Origin: an uncultured Flavobacteriales bacterium
GTDB taxonomy: Bacteria; Bacteroidota; Bacteroidia; Flavobacteriales; Vicingaceae
Assembly: GCA_913052515.1 (NCBI GenBank)
Contig: CAJXFJ010000122.1
Coordinates: forward strand, 1-6,125
Direction: 5' to 3'
Length of the DNA: 6,125 nucleotides
How positions within the stretch are numbered: position 1 is the stretch's first letter; every line of letters starts with the position of its first letter. Positions 6,056 to 6,125 of the stretch are shown here, piece after piece. The notes under the pieces were generated by a model, which saw nothing but the letters and a program-made list of their open reading frames with translations, ran no database searches and was not told the DNA's origin. The position numbers and the translations under genes are program-made.

Positions 6056-6125
6056 TTAAGCCTTTTAGCACCAAATTTGGGTCTGCAAAGATGCCATTTT
6101 TTAACTCTTTTTCAAAAAGCTTTGC
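6027..6125 (-). CDS. coaX: Type III pantothenate kinase, C-terminal 32 residues (5' end outside window)
   Basis: An open frame enters from the right edge and stops at TAA (6027-6029). It encodes 32 residues beginning AKLFEKELKNG and continuing IFADPNLVLKGLNEIL before ending IYNCE. The LKNGIFADPNLVLKGLNEIL pattern matches the C-terminus I know of Bacteroidota CoaX, the enzyme that phosphorylates pantothenate in the first step of coenzyme A synthesis; Phe-Ala-(Asp/Asn) followed by LVL.GLN.IL is characteristic. Its catalytic residues are outside the window. Position also fits: coaX commonly precedes this barrel-TPR-lptC set in flavobacteria. The frame overlaps the start of the barrel gene by 29 nt. 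With so little sequence the call rests on the tail motif and context. Confidence 0.75.
   Translation of the reverse strand, partial: AKLFEKELKNGIFADPNLVLKGLNEILIYNCE

Noticed and set aside
1..6125. Mobile element, defence system, CRISPR array or RNA gene
   Set aside because: No transposase, integrase, long repeat, spaced direct repeats, tRNA-like cloverleaf or rRNA sequence was found. Base composition and strand are uniform, so the region reads as a stable core locus.

Overview
The window is a stretch of AT-rich chromosome carrying seven genes, all on the minus strand, so transcription runs from high to low coordinates. It most likely comes from a member of the Bacteroidota, probably of the Flavobacteriia or a close relative. 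The evidence is the low GC content, A-rich leaders in place of Shine-Dalgarno sites, a perfect Bacteroidota-type -7 box (TAnnTTTG), exported proteins whose signal peptides end in '...AQ' or '...SQ', and a gene order I recall from flavobacterial genomes.

In order of transcription, the right edge holds the last 32 codons of a gene best read as type III pantothenate kinase (coaX). Next come a 448-residue outer-membrane beta-barrel-like protein, an exported TPR-containing protein, and the LPS-transport protein LptC. They are followed by a 65-residue two-helix membrane protein, a CNNM/CBS/CorC-type membrane protein (the 'hemolysin' family), and the first 404 residues of a PpiD/SurA-type peptidyl-prolyl isomerase cut by the left edge. 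The first six genes are tightly packed: coaX and the barrel gene overlap by 29 nt, the barrel and TPR genes are about 22 nt apart, the TPR stop codon touches the lptC start, lptC overlaps the small gene by 8 nt, and 30 nt separate the small gene from the CNNM gene. The only larger gap is 117 nt before ppiD.

The common theme is the cell envelope: LPS export (LptC), a periplasmic folding factor (PpiD), a predicted outer-membrane barrel, an exported TPR protein, and inner-membrane proteins. The barrel, TPR and 65-residue proteins have no function I can name. Their fixed place beside lptC suggests envelope biogenesis, but that is inference.

I see no mobile element, CRISPR array, RNA gene or recent transfer. 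This looks like a conserved housekeeping region. The most notable points are the probable TTG start of lptC directly after an in-frame TAG, the three uncharacterised envelope genes, and the ambiguous start of the TPR gene.
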